Shown here: piece by piece, positions 8,268 to 16,280 of the stretch | Layout: every line of letters starts with the position of its first letter | Numbering within the stretch: position 1 is the first letter of the stretch | NCBI GenBank assembly: GCA_036584525.1 | Contig: JAZHDG010000047.1 | Span: forward strand, 1 to 21,907 | Reading direction: 5' to 3' | From: UBA6181 sp016934015 | GTDB lineage: Bacteria > Bacillota_I > Bacilli_A > Acholeplasmatales > Acholeplasmataceae | DNA length: 21,907 bases | Position numbers and translations under genes: made by a program | The notes under the pieces: model-generated | Told to the model about the DNA's origin: nothing | The model's input: only the letters and a program-made list of their open reading frames with translations | Database searches by the model: none

Positions 8268-8795
8268 CTTTCTTCCACAATGTTCACCTATGCAGTGTTC
8301 ATTGGTCTTTAACGTTGCTTTTGCAGTATTTAAAGCCTCAATCATAGCATCTTTCGAGTGGTACCCATCGAGCTTGATTTTGCCCTCAATTCGAATGTGG
8401 GGTATGGAATGAATCTTTTTAAAAAGTGCATTTTCTAAATTTGATTCAACTTGATCAAAATATGCATTTGAGCTTAAAACCTCATAAACCATTTTTCCAT
8501 CAAGATAGTTTTTAACTGCAATATTTTTTAAAAATTCTTGATCAGCAATATCTTTATTCTCATGTTGAATGGCTTCACATAAACTTAAATTAAACTCATG
8601 TTGCGCATGATATTTTTTTGCTAAATGAGACAGACGATGAGCATCGTATGTATGCATTTCATGATGTTTTAAAGGATAACTCCGATAGAGTAATTCCAAA
8701 TCTTCAATGACATACTCATGCAAGAGCTCTTCAATGGCTTTCATTTGTTGATAGGATTCTTGGTGGTTAAAGTCAAACCATACTTCAATTTTCAT
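8256..8795 (-). CDS. DsbA/FrnE-like thioredoxin-fold protein lacking the CxxC active site
   Basis: A 179-residue protein resembling the FrnE/2-hydroxychromene isomerase branch of DsbA-like thioredoxins. Support: the N-terminal strand (MKIEVWFDF), the segment YDAHRLSHLAKKYHAQHEF (about 50-68) typical of FrnE proteins, a helical insertion, and the late SIPHIRIEGKIKLDGYHSKD strand-helix unit that includes the position of the cis-Pro loop. Where active members have a CPxC motif after the first strand, this one has FNHQES (residues 9-14), so it cannot do classical dithiol exchange there. It keeps a C-terminal Cys-x4-Cys (Cys168, Cys173) flanked by His, similar to the C-terminal motif of some FrnE proteins. 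There is no signal peptide, so it is cytoplasmic. It has its own promoter and terminator. Exact function unknown. Confidence 0.75.
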   Translation of the reverse strand: MKIEVWFDFNHQESYQQMKAIEELLHEYVIEDLELLYRSYPLKHHEMHTYDAHRLSHLAKKYHAQHEFNLSLCEAIQHENKDIADQEFLKNIAVKNYLDGKMVYEVLSSNAYFDQVESNLENALFKKIHSIPHIRIEGKIKLDGYHSKDAMIEALNTAKATLKTNEHCIGEHCGRKKAH

Positions 8796-8824
8796 ACATA
8801 CACCTTTTTCTTTAGTTCATCTTT

Positions 8825-8853
8825 ATTGTATCGGTGAATAGACATGAAATCAA
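8825..8853 (-). promoter_or_regulatory. Sigma-A-type promoter for the DsbA-like gene
   Basis: The minus strand has TTGATT (8853-8848), a 17-base spacer and TACAAT (8830-8825), a near-consensus vegetative promoter. The -35 overlaps the recX stop codon. The predicted start lies about 20 bases before the DsbA-like gene's ATG. Confidence 0.75.
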
Positions 8854-9626
8854 TTGTTTTGCAATGTATCAAGCTCTTTTAGGGCATATTCAATGTCATT
8901 TTTTTGATAGCCTTTTTGATAAAGCTTTTCATATATCTTTTTTTTAAGTTCATAACCTTCAAGTTTTTTTGCATACTGCTTATAAATTTTACTAAATTCT
9001 TTTAAAATGATATCTTGCTCAGATACATTTGACCAATCTAAATGTTTTTGCATGACTTCATCAATTATGTCCAAACTAAATCCTTTTCGAACAAAATAAG
9101 TTTTGAGTTTCAAAGTCATTTGACGTATGGATTCTTTTTTTTGTGACTTCGCTTTTTGAGGAATTAATTGGGTGAGTATGTCTTTTTCATCAAGAGTTTC
9201 AAGTCCTTGATCGATCAATTCTTTTTGAATCCCTTTTTGTAACAACTTATAGGTGATAACTTCTGGTCCTTCGCTAAACTTTTTGATTTCAATATAATTT
9301 TTGACATAAATTGCATCATTCAAGTAGCCTTTTAATTCAAAATCCTTGATGATTTGTTTAACGATTCGATCCTTACATGCTTCTGCATTCAAATATGTTT
9401 TCATTTCGTATGAAGTCATCATTCGACTCAGTTTTTTTAAACCTTTTTTTCGATAATGATGAAAATCTTGATCATCTAGAAGTGATTGATAAGTTTTTTC
9501 ATCATAAGTCATTAATGGCTTAATGCGATACTTTAAAACAACCTCAGGTTCAATTTCTAAGGTCTCATGATTGACTTTAATACGATAGACTTTGCCTTTT
9601 TTTAAAACCTCTGTGATTGTAATCAC
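8850..9626 (-). CDS. recX: Regulatory protein RecX
   Basis: RecX binds RecA filaments and modulates strand exchange and the SOS response. The protein is built of RecX-type three-helix repeats, recognisable in KDRIVKQIIKDFELKGYLND followed by YVKNYIEIKKFSEGPEVITYKLLQKGI. The length (258 residues from the chosen start) fits Bacillus RecX. The longest reading begins with TTG at 9650, but I prefer GTG at 9626: AAAGGG (9639-9634) sits seven bases before it, and the start then falls four bases after the TGA of the S41 peptidase gene. It appears to be the last gene of the secA operon and has no clear terminator of its own; the next promoter overlaps its stop codon. Confidence 0.88.
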   Translation of the reverse strand: MITITEVLKKGKVYRIKVNHETLEIEPEVVLKYRIKPLMTYDEKTYQSLLDDQDFHHYRKKGLKKLSRMMTSYEMKTYLNAEACKDRIVKQIIKDFELKGYLNDAIYVKNYIEIKKFSEGPEVITYKLLQKGIQKELIDQGLETLDEKDILTQLIPQKAKSQKKESIRQMTLKLKTYFVRKGFSLDIIDEVMQKHLDWSNVSEQDIILKEFSKIYKQYAKKLEGYELKKKIYEKLYQKGYQKNDIEYALKELDTLQNN

Positions 9627-9639
9627 ATCATCACCCTTT
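9624..9639 (-). promoter_or_regulatory. RBS that decides the recX start (GTG at 9626)
   Basis: AAAGGG (9639-9634) lies inside the last codons of the S41 peptidase gene, seven bases before GTG (9626-9624). No purine-rich motif precedes the alternative TTG at 9650 at a suitable distance. Confidence 0.6.
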
Positions 9640-11130
9640 AATGATTTCAATTAACGATAATAATTGCTCATCATATTGATAGTCATGATAAAACTCCAAA
9701 TAAAGATCATAAATTTTTTGTGCTGTTTCTAGATCTAAATCACCACTAATTGTTAAATTATAATCCGTTTGAAACTGAAAGATAGCATCTTCAGTCGCTT
9801 GATCAAAATAGCCATCGATACGAAGATTTAAATCCCCTTCACCATATAAGTTTAAAAACTCCTGAAATGGAATTAATGATGGTGAAACATCATCAAAAGA
9901 TAACGCCCCTTGATAAACAGGAACACCTATAGATTTAATGCCTTGATTTTCAATTAAAATAACCTCTAGAGGATCTGTTGAAACATTTTTTTGGTTTCCA
10001 TAAAACCATTGACCTTCTGTATAAGTTAATGAATAATTCACATCATTGATACGTTCCAAAAATCGTGTATTTTGGTAAACACCTTTTCCGAATGTGGCTT
10101 CACCATAGAGTTTATATCCACCATTTTCACTTAAAGCTGCAGCTAAAACTTCAGATGCGGAAGCTGATCCTTCATTCACTAAAATAACAATGTTATAGGC
10201 TTTTTCTTGTGATAGACCACCATAATAAAGTGTCTGATTCCCGCTTTTATCTATCAATGAAAATGCTGGCACATCGGTTTTCACCAATAATTGTTGAACG
10301 ATACCTGGAATCAATCCACTAAATCCTTGATTGGAAAGTGCAGTAAGTGCGCCACCTGGGTTGTTTCTTAAATCGACAATCAGTGTTTGATTCGAATTTT
10401 CTCCATCTAAAATGGTGTCTTCTAATGTTAAAAGTGCATCATTAAAGACTTTGCTGGTCCCTTCAGTGATACCTTCTTGATATCCTGAAAATTGATTGAT
10501 ATTAATGTAACCAATGTTTGTTTCATTTAAATCAAGTGCATACGCTGTGGGTGTAAGTATTTCCTGATAAGTAATCACAGTAATTCTTTCATTTCCATCA
10601 GGATCTTCTACAATAAATGCTTTTTCTTCTCCCAAATCTCCACTTAAATAACTCGTGACCACAAGTGAGTTTTCTAAATCTTTAAAATAGATTTTTTGTT
10701 GGTTGATTTCAATACCAACGATTAAATCATTGGGATAAATCTTTTTCGCTGCTGCTCCTTGATAATAGACATTTGTCACTCTTAAATCATTTTCTTCAAA
10801 TTGATATTGTAAACCAATACCAACGAATTTTTCTTGATCAGTTGGCATGGCATAAATCGATTGACTCACTAATCGAGTATAAGGATCATCATTGAGTTTT
10901 CCATACGTGTTAATGACTGCTTCCATCTGTGAGATAAATGCAGCATCAATTTCATCAGCGGAAATCTCATATAAATAATAATCTTTAAATGTTTGCGTAA
11001 TATATTCAAACATGGTATCACTATTTGTTTCTGGTGTCTGTGGTGCTTCAAGCGATTGATATTGCATTCCTGCAACAAATGCTAAAATCACACAAACAAA
11101 AAATATAATCGCTAACTTTTTACTTCCCAT
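9631..11130 (-). CDS. S41 family C-terminal processing peptidase (CtpA-like) with peptidoglycan-binding-like domain
   Basis: A membrane-anchored serine protease of the Tsp/CtpA family (499 residues). An N-terminal anchor lies at about 5-22. It is followed by an N-terminal helical part, a PDZ domain (about 100-185) and the S41 core (about 195-400). The Ser/Lys dyad is visible as Ser324 in GSASASE and Lys349 in ATFGKG, separated by 25 residues as in E. coli Tsp and D1 protease. The C-terminal segment (about 415-478; LRIDGYFDQATEDAIFQFQ) has the form of a PG_binding_1 domain, as in Bacillus CtpA/CtpB. ATG 11130 follows GGGAGGTGG by a few bases. It overlaps the upstream YitT gene by 19 bases and lies next to recX. 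Substrate unknown; it acts on the outer face of the membrane. Confidence 0.93.
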   Translation of the reverse strand: MGSKKLAIIFFVCVILAFVAGMQYQSLEAPQTPETNSDTMFEYITQTFKDYYLYEISADEIDAAFISQMEAVINTYGKLNDDPYTRLVSQSIYAMPTDQEKFVGIGLQYQFEENDLRVTNVYYQGAAAKKIYPNDLIVGIEINQQKIYFKDLENSLVVTSYLSGDLGEEKAFIVEDPDGNERITVITYQEILTPTAYALDLNETNIGYININQFSGYQEGITEGTSKVFNDALLTLEDTILDGENSNQTLIVDLRNNPGGALTALSNQGFSGLIPGIVQQLLVKTDVPAFSLIDKSGNQTLYYGGLSQEKAYNIVILVNEGSASASEVLAAALSENGGYKLYGEATFGKGVYQNTRFLERINDVNYSLTYTEGQWFYGNQKNVSTDPLEVILIENQGIKSIGVPVYQGALSFDDVSPSLIPFQEFLNLYGEGDLNLRIDGYFDQATEDAIFQFQTDYNLTISGDLDLETAQKIYDLYLEFYHDYQYDEQLLSLIEIIKG

Positions 11131-11984
11131 GAAGCCACCTCCCTTGAAAATCCTTCACCTAATGCCTCTTTGGTTCTGGTGACGAATGTAAATGCTTTAG
11201 GATCAACTTTTTTAATGATCCGTTTAAATAAATATAACTGATTTCGATCGACTGTACAAACAACCATCGTTTTCTTTTCTTTGGAAAAACCGCCCATCGC
11301 TTCAACGAGTGTTACACCACGTTCAAGCTCAAGAAATATACGTTCTTGCAACAAATCAGCATAATTTGTGATGATAAAGGCAGTATAGCCTGATTTACCT
11401 TCAATCGAAAGTTTATCAATGATGAGTGCTGTCAAAAGCATCGAACCTAAAGCATATAAACCCAGTTCAAAATTAATAAGCATTGCAATAAATATAATGA
11501 CTCCATCCGTTAAATAAATGGCTGTAGAAAAGGGAATATGCAAATATTTATTTAGAATATTTTGAATGATATCAATCCCACCTGTTGTCGCATTAGAGCG
11601 GAAAACTATTCCGATACCAACACCTAAGAAAATTCCACCAAAGAGTGCTGAAATCATGAGGGGTGACTCGGTTAAATGTTTGACAAAAAAATCTTGTGCC
11701 ACAGTTTTCTCTAAGATAAAAATAATTGTCGGTGATAAAAGGGTGGCATAAATCGTTTTGATAAAAAAGATTTTTCCTAAAAAGATGAGTCCAATAAAGA
11801 GTAACACTGTATTCGCGATATACATGAAGATACTAATGGGGATTACATCTTGCAAAATAACGGATACACCCATAACACCACCAATGATTAAATTAAACGG
11901 TAAAAGGAAAAAATAGAAACCAAGCGACATCAAAATGACGCCGACAGTAATTTCTATGACTTCTCTCCACTTTGCTTTATTCAT
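11112..11984 (-). CDS. YitT family (DUF161/DUF2179) integral membrane protein
   Basis: A 290-residue membrane protein of unknown transport role, similar to Bacillus YitT/YqfU/YpjC. It has an N-terminal helix pair including the GFYFFLLPFNLIIGGVMGVS segment, three or more further membrane helices, and the family motif SNATTGGIDIIQNILN. The cytoplasmic C-terminal DUF2179 domain covers about the last 90 residues (GYTAFIITNYADLLQERI to RTKEALGEGF). A longer reading begins with GTG at 11993, but AGGTGA (11995-11990) overlaps that codon and is placed five bases before ATG 11984, so I take the latter. It starts just before the prfB stop-codon region (gap of four bases) and ends with TAG inside the S41 peptidase gene. 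Confidence 0.92.
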   Translation of the reverse strand: MNKAKWREVIEITVGVILMSLGFYFFLLPFNLIIGGVMGVSVILQDVIPISIFMYIANTVLLFIGLIFLGKIFFIKTIYATLLSPTIIFILEKTVAQDFFVKHLTESPLMISALFGGIFLGVGIGIVFRSNATTGGIDIIQNILNKYLHIPFSTAIYLTDGVIIFIAMLINFELGLYALGSMLLTALIIDKLSIEGKSGYTAFIITNYADLLQERIFLELERGVTLVEAMGGFSKEKKTMVVCTVDRNQLYLFKRIIKKVDPKAFTFVTRTKEALGEGFSREVASWEVKS

Positions 11985-13077
11985 GTGTTTCACCTGATTT
12001 TAAATAAGCATTGATAAATCCATCTAAGTCTCCATCCATGACTAAATCCACTTGTGAAACTTCATAGTTAGTTCTGTGATCTTTCACCATCTGATAAGGA
12101 TGGAAAACATAAGATCTAATTTGTGAACCCCAGGCAATATCCTTTTGTTCACCTTTGATATCTTTCAAGGCTTGCTCTTGTTTTTTAATTTCTTCTTGAA
12201 CAAGTTTAGCCTTTAACACTTGCATCGCTGATTCTTTGTTTTTAAGTTGACTGCGTTCATTTTGACATGTGACAACAATATTTGTCGCTAAATGGGTGAT
12301 TCTAACCGCAGAATCTGTCGTGTTAACAGATTGTCCGCCAGCACCACCACTGCGATAAACATCAATTTTGATGTCTTCATCATTAATTTCTATATCAATT
12401 TCATCATCAATTTCAGGTAAAACATCTAGAGATGCAAAGGATGTATGTCTTCTCGCATTCGAATCAAATGGCGAAATACGAACTAACCTGTGAACTCCTC
12501 GTTCAGCTTTAAGATAACCATAAGCATATGGTCCTTTGATGAGAAGTGTCACACTTTTAATGCCCGCTTCTTCACCTGCTTGATAATCGAGAACTTCAAC
12601 TTTATATTTCTTCTTTTGTGCATATCTTGAATACATCCGATAAAGCATGTCTGTCCAATCTTGAGACTCTGTGCCACCTGCTCCTGGATGGAGTTCGATA
12701 ATCGCATTGTTTTGATCATATGGTCCATTTAATAATGTTTCGATCTCAAACTCATGAAGATGATCTTCAAAAGCCTCGATATCAGATTCTAAAATATCCC
12801 ATTCTTCTGTGCCTTCTTCAGAAATATTAAACCATTCAACTAATCCTTTATACGTTTTTTCTAGTGATTGAAATTGATTTAATTTTTCAATGATTGCATT
12901 CGCTTCTTTCGTCACTTTTTTCGCTTCTTTTGTATCATTCCAAAACCCAGGAACCTGCATCTTTAGATTTAGATCTTCATACGTTTTTTTAAGTTTTTCT
13001 GGTTGAATTGCACGCTTTAAATCTTCAATACTTTGTTTAAATAATGCCATTCGCTTATTGACTTCATACGTTTCCAT
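11977..13077 (-). CDS. prfB: Peptide chain release factor 2 (RF2), no programmed frameshift
   Basis: A class I release factor that reads UGA and UAA and triggers peptide release on the ribosome. The SPF anticodon-like tripeptide is at 202-204 (RISPFDSNARRHTSF), and the catalytic GGQ is at 247-249 (GGAGGQSVNTT). The 366 residues equal the length of Bacillus RF2, and the N-terminus up to the conserved FWND (45-48) aligns without a gap. It is therefore complete in one frame, without the in-frame UGA near codon 25 that many prfB genes use for autoregulation. AGGAGG overlaps the secA TAG and precedes ATG 13077 by five bases. Presence of RF2 agrees with use of TGA as stop in this genome. Confidence 0.97.
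   Translation of the reverse strand: METYEVNKRMALFKQSIEDLKRAIQPEKLKKTYEDLNLKMQVPGFWNDTKEAKKVTKEANAIIEKLNQFQSLEKTYKGLVEWFNISEEGTEEWDILESDIEAFEDHLHEFEIETLLNGPYDQNNAIIELHPGAGGTESQDWTDMLYRMYSRYAQKKKYKVEVLDYQAGEEAGIKSVTLLIKGPYAYGYLKAERGVHRLVRISPFDSNARRHTSFASLDVLPEIDDEIDIEINDEDIKIDVYRSGGAGGQSVNTTDSAVRITHLATNIVVTCQNERSQLKNKESAMQVLKAKLVQEEIKKQEQALKDIKGEQKDIAWGSQIRSYVFHPYQMVKDHRTNYEVSQVDLVMDGDLDGFINAYLKSGETHE
11982..11995 (-). promoter_or_regulatory. RBS that decides the YitT-family gene start
   Basis: AGGTGA (11995-11990) precedes ATG (11984-11982) by five bases. It lies inside the last codons of prfB and overlaps the rival GTG at 11993. Confidence 0.65.
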
Positions 13078-13086
13078 GATAGCCTC

Positions 13087-15555
13087 CTAGCGCCAAGGTA
13101 AATTGCGTTGTGAACGATTTTTTCTAACCTTTGGTTTTTTTGGACGATCATCAGGTCGGCCTTCATTGGTTTGTGTATTCTTAACCACCGCTTCACGTTC
13201 AACATTATATTGGATTTGTGCTCTTACAGCGTAACGTGTGGTATCTTGAGCAATTTTTCTAACCATTTCATTAAACATTCTTAATCCTTCACCTTGATAT
13301 ATGACAAGAGGATTTTGTTGACCATATGCTTGAAGTGTCACACCTTGTCTTAGCTCACTCATCGCATCAATGTGCTGCATCCAATAAGTATCGATAATTC
13401 GAAGCATAATAACTTTCAAGAACTCTTCAAAAATTTCTGGTGGGACTAAAGCTTTTTTACGATCAATTTCCTTATCAGCTAATTCGATAATAAAAGCTTT
13501 TAAACTTTCGCTATCTAAAGATCCAATATTATCTTCTTTAAGTGTATCTGGTGGGAAAATATTTCCATTAAATTGTGCATAAACATTTTCATAATCAATC
13601 GTGATTTGGTTTTTGTTATTCATATGGATAAATGGTGAAATCATGTCAACAATCGATCGTCTTACAGTATCTCTCACTTGATCTTCAATCGATTTTAACG
13701 TTAAAATGTCACGACGATTTTTATAAATAATTTCACGTTGCATCCGAAGTACATCATCATACTTCAAAACGTTTTTACGTGTATCGTAGTTATTTCCTTC
13801 AATTCTTTTTTGCGCACTACTTACAAAACGTGAGAACATTTTAGATTCTAATTGTTCGCCACCTTTATTCATTCTTTCAAGCATTTCTAGACGACTCTTG
13901 AATGTTTCGCCACCGAAACGCATCATCAGTTCATCTTCTGCAGATAAATAAAATCTTGAGTATCCAGGGTCTCCTTGTCGTCCACTACGACCTCTAAGCT
14001 GATTATCAATACGTCTTGATTCATGACGTTCACTACCAATAACCGCTAAACCTCCTAGTGCAACAACACCTTCACCAAGCTTGATATCCGTACCACGACC
14101 AGCCATATTAGTTGCAATCGTTACTGCTCCTTTTTGACCAGCTTTTAAAACGATTTCAGCTTCTCTTGCGTGGTTTTTAGCATTTAAGACCTCATGAGGA
14201 ATACGTCTTTGTTTGAGCATCCAAGATAATTCTTCCGATGTTTCAACTGCAATCGTACCAATCAAGATTGGTTGACCTAAGTTATGTCTGTGCTCTACTT
14301 CATCACATAATGCTTTAAACTTATCATCTTTTTTTGCATATAAAAAGTCTGGAGCATCATTTCTGATCACTGGAGCATTCGTTGGAATCTCAATGACATC
14401 CATATTATAAATTTCTCTAAATTCATCTTCTTCAGTCTTTGCAGTACCGGTCATCCCAGATAGTTTTTTATACATTCTAAAGAAGTTTTGATAGGTAATG
14501 GTCGCAACCGTAACTGTTTCTTTTTTAATAGTAACGGCTTCTTTGGCTTCCAAAGCTTGATGAAGACCTTCAGTAAATTGACGTCCTCTTAAGATACGTC
14601 CAGTAAACTGGTCAACAATTAAAACTTCATTATCATCCACGACATAGTCAACATCTCTAAACATAATATAATTCGCACGAAGTGCATTATTGATATGATG
14701 GACTAAAGTGACATATTTTAAATCATATAAATTATCTAATTGAAAAACTTGTTCAGCTCTTGTTATCCCAGAAGGAGTTAAGGCAATACTTTTAGATTCA
14801 ATATCAATTTCAAAGTCTTCGTCACGTAGAGATTTTGCAAAACGATCTGCAGATTGATACAAATTATTCGTATTTTTTGCACCACCAGAAATAATAAGTG
14901 GTGTTCTCGCTTCATCAATTAAAATGGAGTCAACTTCGTCAATAATCGCATAATTAAGGCCACGTTGTGCAACCATATCCTTCGCATAAAGCACCATGTG
15001 ATCTCTTAAATAGTCAAATCCAAGTTCACTATTTGTCGAATATAAAATATCACAATCATAAGCTTCCTTTTTTTCTTCTCGCGTGATATCTCTCACATTT
15101 AATCCAACAGTTAATCCTAAAAAGCGAAATAAATCACCGATTTCACCTTCTGCTTCACGTCGTGCTAAGTATTCATTCACAGTCACAATGTGCGTTCCTT
15201 CACCATTTAATGCATGAAGATATGCGGGCATAACGGCAGTCAATGTTTTCCCTTCGCCGGTTTTCATTTCGGCAATATTACCGTGAAATATAGCAACTGC
15301 ACCAATGACTTGAACATGGTAAGGGAAAAGTTTAGTCACACGTCTTGATGCTTCTCTGACAACAGCAAAAGCTTCAACCATTAAACTATCTAAAGATTCG
15401 CCATTTTGATATCTATTTTTAAATAGAGGGGTATACGCTTGTAACTCCTCATCAGATAAAGCTTTCATTTTATCCTCAAGTGCAAAGACTTGATCAGCTA
15501 TTTTTTTAGCTTCTTTTAGTTCCTTTTTACTTGGGTCAAACCACTTTTTTAGCAT
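13087..15555 (-). CDS. secA: Preprotein translocase ATPase SecA, without C-terminal zinc finger
   Basis: The motor ATPase that pushes unfolded preproteins through SecYEG. Walker A is TGEGKT (99-104) within IAEMKTGEGKTLTA; Walker B is IIDEVDSILIDEARTPL. Also visible are the preprotein-crosslinking region, the second nucleotide-binding domain with TIAVETSEELS and TNMAGRGTDIKLGEG, QLRGRSGRQGDPGYSRF, and the helical scaffold/wing domains up to about 780. The 822 residues are full length for a Firmicutes SecA, but the tail ends in a basic stretch (KKPKVRKNRSQRNLPWR) and lacks the CxC...CH zinc finger that contacts SecB or phospholipid. ATG 15555 follows AAAGGATG. It heads the secA-prfB-yitT-ctp-recX run, with prfB starting nine bases after its TAG. 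Confidence 0.98.
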   Translation of the reverse strand: MLKKWFDPSKKELKEAKKIADQVFALEDKMKALSDEELQAYTPLFKNRYQNGESLDSLMVEAFAVVREASRRVTKLFPYHVQVIGAVAIFHGNIAEMKTGEGKTLTAVMPAYLHALNGEGTHIVTVNEYLARREAEGEIGDLFRFLGLTVGLNVRDITREEKKEAYDCDILYSTNSELGFDYLRDHMVLYAKDMVAQRGLNYAIIDEVDSILIDEARTPLIISGGAKNTNNLYQSADRFAKSLRDEDFEIDIESKSIALTPSGITRAEQVFQLDNLYDLKYVTLVHHINNALRANYIMFRDVDYVVDDNEVLIVDQFTGRILRGRQFTEGLHQALEAKEAVTIKKETVTVATITYQNFFRMYKKLSGMTGTAKTEEDEFREIYNMDVIEIPTNAPVIRNDAPDFLYAKKDDKFKALCDEVEHRHNLGQPILIGTIAVETSEELSWMLKQRRIPHEVLNAKNHAREAEIVLKAGQKGAVTIATNMAGRGTDIKLGEGVVALGGLAVIGSERHESRRIDNQLRGRSGRQGDPGYSRFYLSAEDELMMRFGGETFKSRLEMLERMNKGGEQLESKMFSRFVSSAQKRIEGNNYDTRKNVLKYDDVLRMQREIIYKNRRDILTLKSIEDQVRDTVRRSIVDMISPFIHMNNKNQITIDYENVYAQFNGNIFPPDTLKEDNIGSLDSESLKAFIIELADKEIDRKKALVPPEIFEEFLKVIMLRIIDTYWMQHIDAMSELRQGVTLQAYGQQNPLVIYQGEGLRMFNEMVRKIAQDTTRYAVRAQIQYNVEREAVVKNTQTNEGRPDDRPKKPKVRKNRSQRNLPWR

Positions 15556-15579
15556 AGGTCCACATCCTTTTCGTTCTTT

Positions 15580-15611
15580 ATTATATTACTATAATAAGCC
15601 CTTATTTACAA
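15580..15611 (-). promoter_or_regulatory. Possible secA operon promoter
   Basis: The minus strand has a perfect -10 TATAAT (15585-15580), about 25 bases before the secA ATG. No convincing -35 sits at 16-18 bases; the nearest TTGTAA (15611-15606) is 20 bases away. The gap between the lemA terminator and secA contains nothing else that I recognise. Confidence 0.35.
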
Positions 15612-15656
15612 GCGATTCAGATGATTCAAGCATAAATCACACAATCTAAAAAGCAT

Positions 15657-15690
15657 AAAAAAAATAATCGGTTTCCCGATTACTTTATTT
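15657..15690 (-). terminator. Rho-independent terminator after lemA
   Basis: On the minus strand TAATCGG (15682-15676) pairs with CCGATTA (15671-15665) around a GAAA tetraloop. The stem is followed by eight T (15664-15657) and preceded by AT-rich bases that can extend it. It lies 15 bases after the lemA stop and closes the metK operon. Confidence 0.85.
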
Positions 15691-15704
15691 AAAATTTTTA
15701 GTGA

Positions 15705-16265
15705 TTAAAAATCAAATTTAACGTCTTCTCTTTTCAATGCTTCAGCTTCAAAGAATGCACGTTTCTCAAAATTCTTCCATTTCGCAATGATGTTGCTTGG
15801 GAAGACAACTACTTTTTGGTTGTAATAAGAAACATTTGAATTGTAAACACGACGAGAAGCTTGTAAGTTTTCTTCAACTTCTAATGTAGCGTCTTGAAGT
15901 TTTGAAACATTTTGTGATGCCTTTAGATCAGGATATTGTTCAACGACCACATTAATGGCTTGTAAACCACGAGTTAATTCATTCGCAAACGCTTGTTTTT
16001 CTTCAATTGGAGCACCATGTGCTGGTTGACGCATCGCCACAACTTTTTGTAAAGTTTCAGCTTCATGCTTCATATAGCCTTTTGCAGCTTGAAACATTTT
16101 TGATAAGAGATCAAAACGTTTCGTTAATGCAACATCAATTGAGGATTCTGATTCATCAATCTTAACAAGCATGCGACGAAAACTATTGATTTCACCAATA
16201 ACCCAAAATAAAATCATCAATAGAACGATGCCTAAAACAATTAATACAATATAGATAGGTTCCAT
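15705..16265 (-). CDS. lemA: LemA family membrane-anchored protein
   Basis: A 186-residue LemA-family protein: one N-terminal membrane helix (residues 4-25, IYIVLIVLGIVLLMILFWVIG) followed by a long helical bundle. The pattern NSFRRMLVKIDESESSIDVALTKRFDLL is the family's first conserved block; VYNSNVSYYNQKVVVFPSNIIA is its second. Family function is uncertain; members are linked to envelope or protease-associated roles. It is the third gene of the riboswitch-headed metK operon, 15 bases after a DUF3137 gene. LemA-DUF3137 neighbours are a recurrent pair as far as I know, suggesting they work together at the membrane. The start at ATG 16265 follows AAAGGAA. Confidence 0.93.
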   Translation of the reverse strand: MEPIYIVLIVLGIVLLMILFWVIGEINSFRRMLVKIDESESSIDVALTKRFDLLSKMFQAAKGYMKHEAETLQKVVAMRQPAHGAPIEEKQAFANELTRGLQAINVVVEQYPDLKASQNVSKLQDATLEVEENLQASRRVYNSNVSYYNQKVVVFPSNIIAKWKNFEKRAFFEAEALKREDVKFDF

Positions 16266-16280
16266 ATATTTAATTCCTTT

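Noticed and set aside
9627..9650. TTG start of recX at 9650
   Set aside because: It has no suitable RBS, whereas GTG 9626 has AAAGGG seven bases upstream and sits directly after the preceding stop codon.
13000..13077. A programmed +1 frameshift site in prfB
   Set aside because: The N-terminal 48 residues align in one frame with the full-length RF2 N-terminus and no in-frame TGA occurs there.
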